Shown here piece by piece: positions 22,622 to 23,250 of a stretch of DNA of 23,250 nucleotides. The notes beneath the pieces are model-generated. The model was not told the DNA's origin and did no database searches. It saw only the letters and a list, made by a program, of their open reading frames with translations. Origin of the DNA: DATLBY01 sp035526665 (lineage in GTDB: Bacteria; Acidobacteriota; Terriglobia; Bryobacterales; Bryobacteraceae). How positions within the stretch are numbered: the stretch's first letter is position 1; each line of letters opens with the position of its first letter. The stretch covers positions 1 to 23,250 of the forward strand of contig DATLBY010000192.1 of the NCBI GenBank assembly GCA_035526665.1, given 5' to 3'. A program made the translations under genes and the position numbers.

Positions 22622-23250
22622 ATGCATTCTTGCCCTGGCTATACCCGCGCGCTTTCGCGCAGACAATGGCTGTCGTCGGTGACGGCAACCGCCGGAGCCT
22701 TGTCGGCGGCCAAGTCCGCCCAATCCGCCGGAACCGTTCCCACGGCGCCGGTGGCCATTGCGCAGTGCAGAAGCTATGGATCGGACCTGCTTCCCGCCAT
22801 GGAGCGAATGTTCGATCAACTCGGCGGACTGGGAAAAATTGTCGCTGGGAAAACCGTCGCCATCAAGATCAACCTGACCGGCTCTCCGAATCTCCGCCTC
22901 GGCTACCGGCCAGCGGAGTTGGCGCACTGGACCCACCCGCGGGTGATCGGAACCGCCATCCATTTAATGGGCAAGGCAGGCGCGAAACGGGTCCGGCTTC
23001 TCGAGAGCGCATGGAACAATGCGGATCCGCTGGAAGAGTACATGATGGAGGCGAACTGGGACCCCACCGCCCTGCTCAATGCCGCTGCCCGCGTCGAGAT
23101 GGAGAACACCAACTTTCTCGGAAGTAGCAAATCGTACTCCAAGTTCACGCCCCCGAACGGCGGGCACATGTTCAAGGCCTACTACCTCAACCATTCGTAT
23201 GAGGAGTGCGACGTCTTCGTATCCATGGCGAAGCTGAAAGACCACGCCAC
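22622..23250 (+). CDS. DUF362-domain protein with Tat signal, 5' part only
   Basis: The open reading frame runs off the window after 209 codons. The N-terminus carries the twin-arginine motif S-R-R-Q-W-L at residues 12-17, followed by a hydrophobic Ala/Ser stretch (SSVTATAGALSAA), so export by Tat is likely. From about residue 45 it matches the DUF362 pattern: VAIAQCRSYGSD, GKTVAIKINLTGSPN, a helix after HPRVIGTAIHLMGKAGAKRV, and YEECDVFVSMAKLKDHA at the edge. DUF362 proteins have no fixed function; some bind iron-sulfur clusters, but no ferredoxin motif is seen in this part. GGGAG sits about nine bases before the ATG. The gene follows the unknown-function gene by five bases. Confidence 0.85.
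   Translation, partial: MHSCPGYTRALSRRQWLSSVTATAGALSAAKSAQSAGTVPTAPVAIAQCRSYGSDLLPAMERMFDQLGGLGKIVAGKTVAIKINLTGSPNLRLGYRPAELAHWTHPRVIGTAIHLMGKAGAKRVRLLESAWNNADPLEEYMMEANWDPTALLNAAARVEMENTNFLGSSKSYSKFTPPNGGHMFKAYYLNHSYEECDVFVSMAKLKDHA

Noticed and set aside
22630..23127. 165-codon plus-strand frame overlapping the DUF362 gene
   Set aside because: It is in a different frame from the open DUF362 frame that starts at 22622, with no recognisable features.

Overview
The window looks like chromosomal DNA of a GC-rich Acidobacteriota member, most likely Bryobacterales/Solibacter-like. This is inferred from the giant Oar-type TonB-dependent receptor with a carboxypeptidase-regulatory domain, the secreted amidohydrolase, the TPR protein with an acidobacterial-style C-terminal domain, the DUF362 pair and the style of the decayed integrase. 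No rRNA or other species-level marker is present, so the assignment is inference.

Layout. (a) 1-632: the decayed 3' end of a tyrosine recombinase, with one clear frameshift, runs up to the 3' end of a complete tRNA-Pro(CGG). This looks like the edge of an old integrated element. (b) 707-3171, minus strand: an ECF sigma factor, its zinc-finger anti-sigma factor, a secreted protein of unknown function and a 72-residue TTG-start protein, all overlapping. (c) 3273-5793, plus strand: a thiolase, a minimal OB-fold (DUF35-like) protein and a PLP aminotransferase joined by two 4-base overlaps, ended by a hairpin shared with a convergent DUF465/YdcH-type gene. (d) 6276-11419: the TonB-dependent receptor and, divergently, a secreted amidohydrolase. 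(e) 11425-17766, minus strand: a four-gene overlapping unit of secreted purple-acid-phosphatase-like enzyme, TPR protein with a ruined peptidase-like N-terminus, MFS transporter, and a glycosyltransferase fused to a GNAT acetyltransferase. (f) 17841-21124, plus strand: an XRE regulator, an NfeD-like membrane protein with a histidine-rich loop, a flotillin and a PspA/IM30 protein, which reads as a self-regulated membrane-integrity cassette. (g) 21199-23250: a protein of unknown function followed five bases later by a Tat-exported DUF362 protein that runs off the end.

How the genes work together. Much of the coding capacity is directed at the envelope: sigma/anti-sigma signalling, outer-membrane import, secreted hydrolases, and membrane stress and microdomain proteins. 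The strongest candidates for something under-described are the XRE-NfeD(His-rich)-flotillin-PspA cassette, the phosphatase-TPR-MFS-glycosyltransferase/GNAT unit, and the thiolase-OB-aminotransferase operon.
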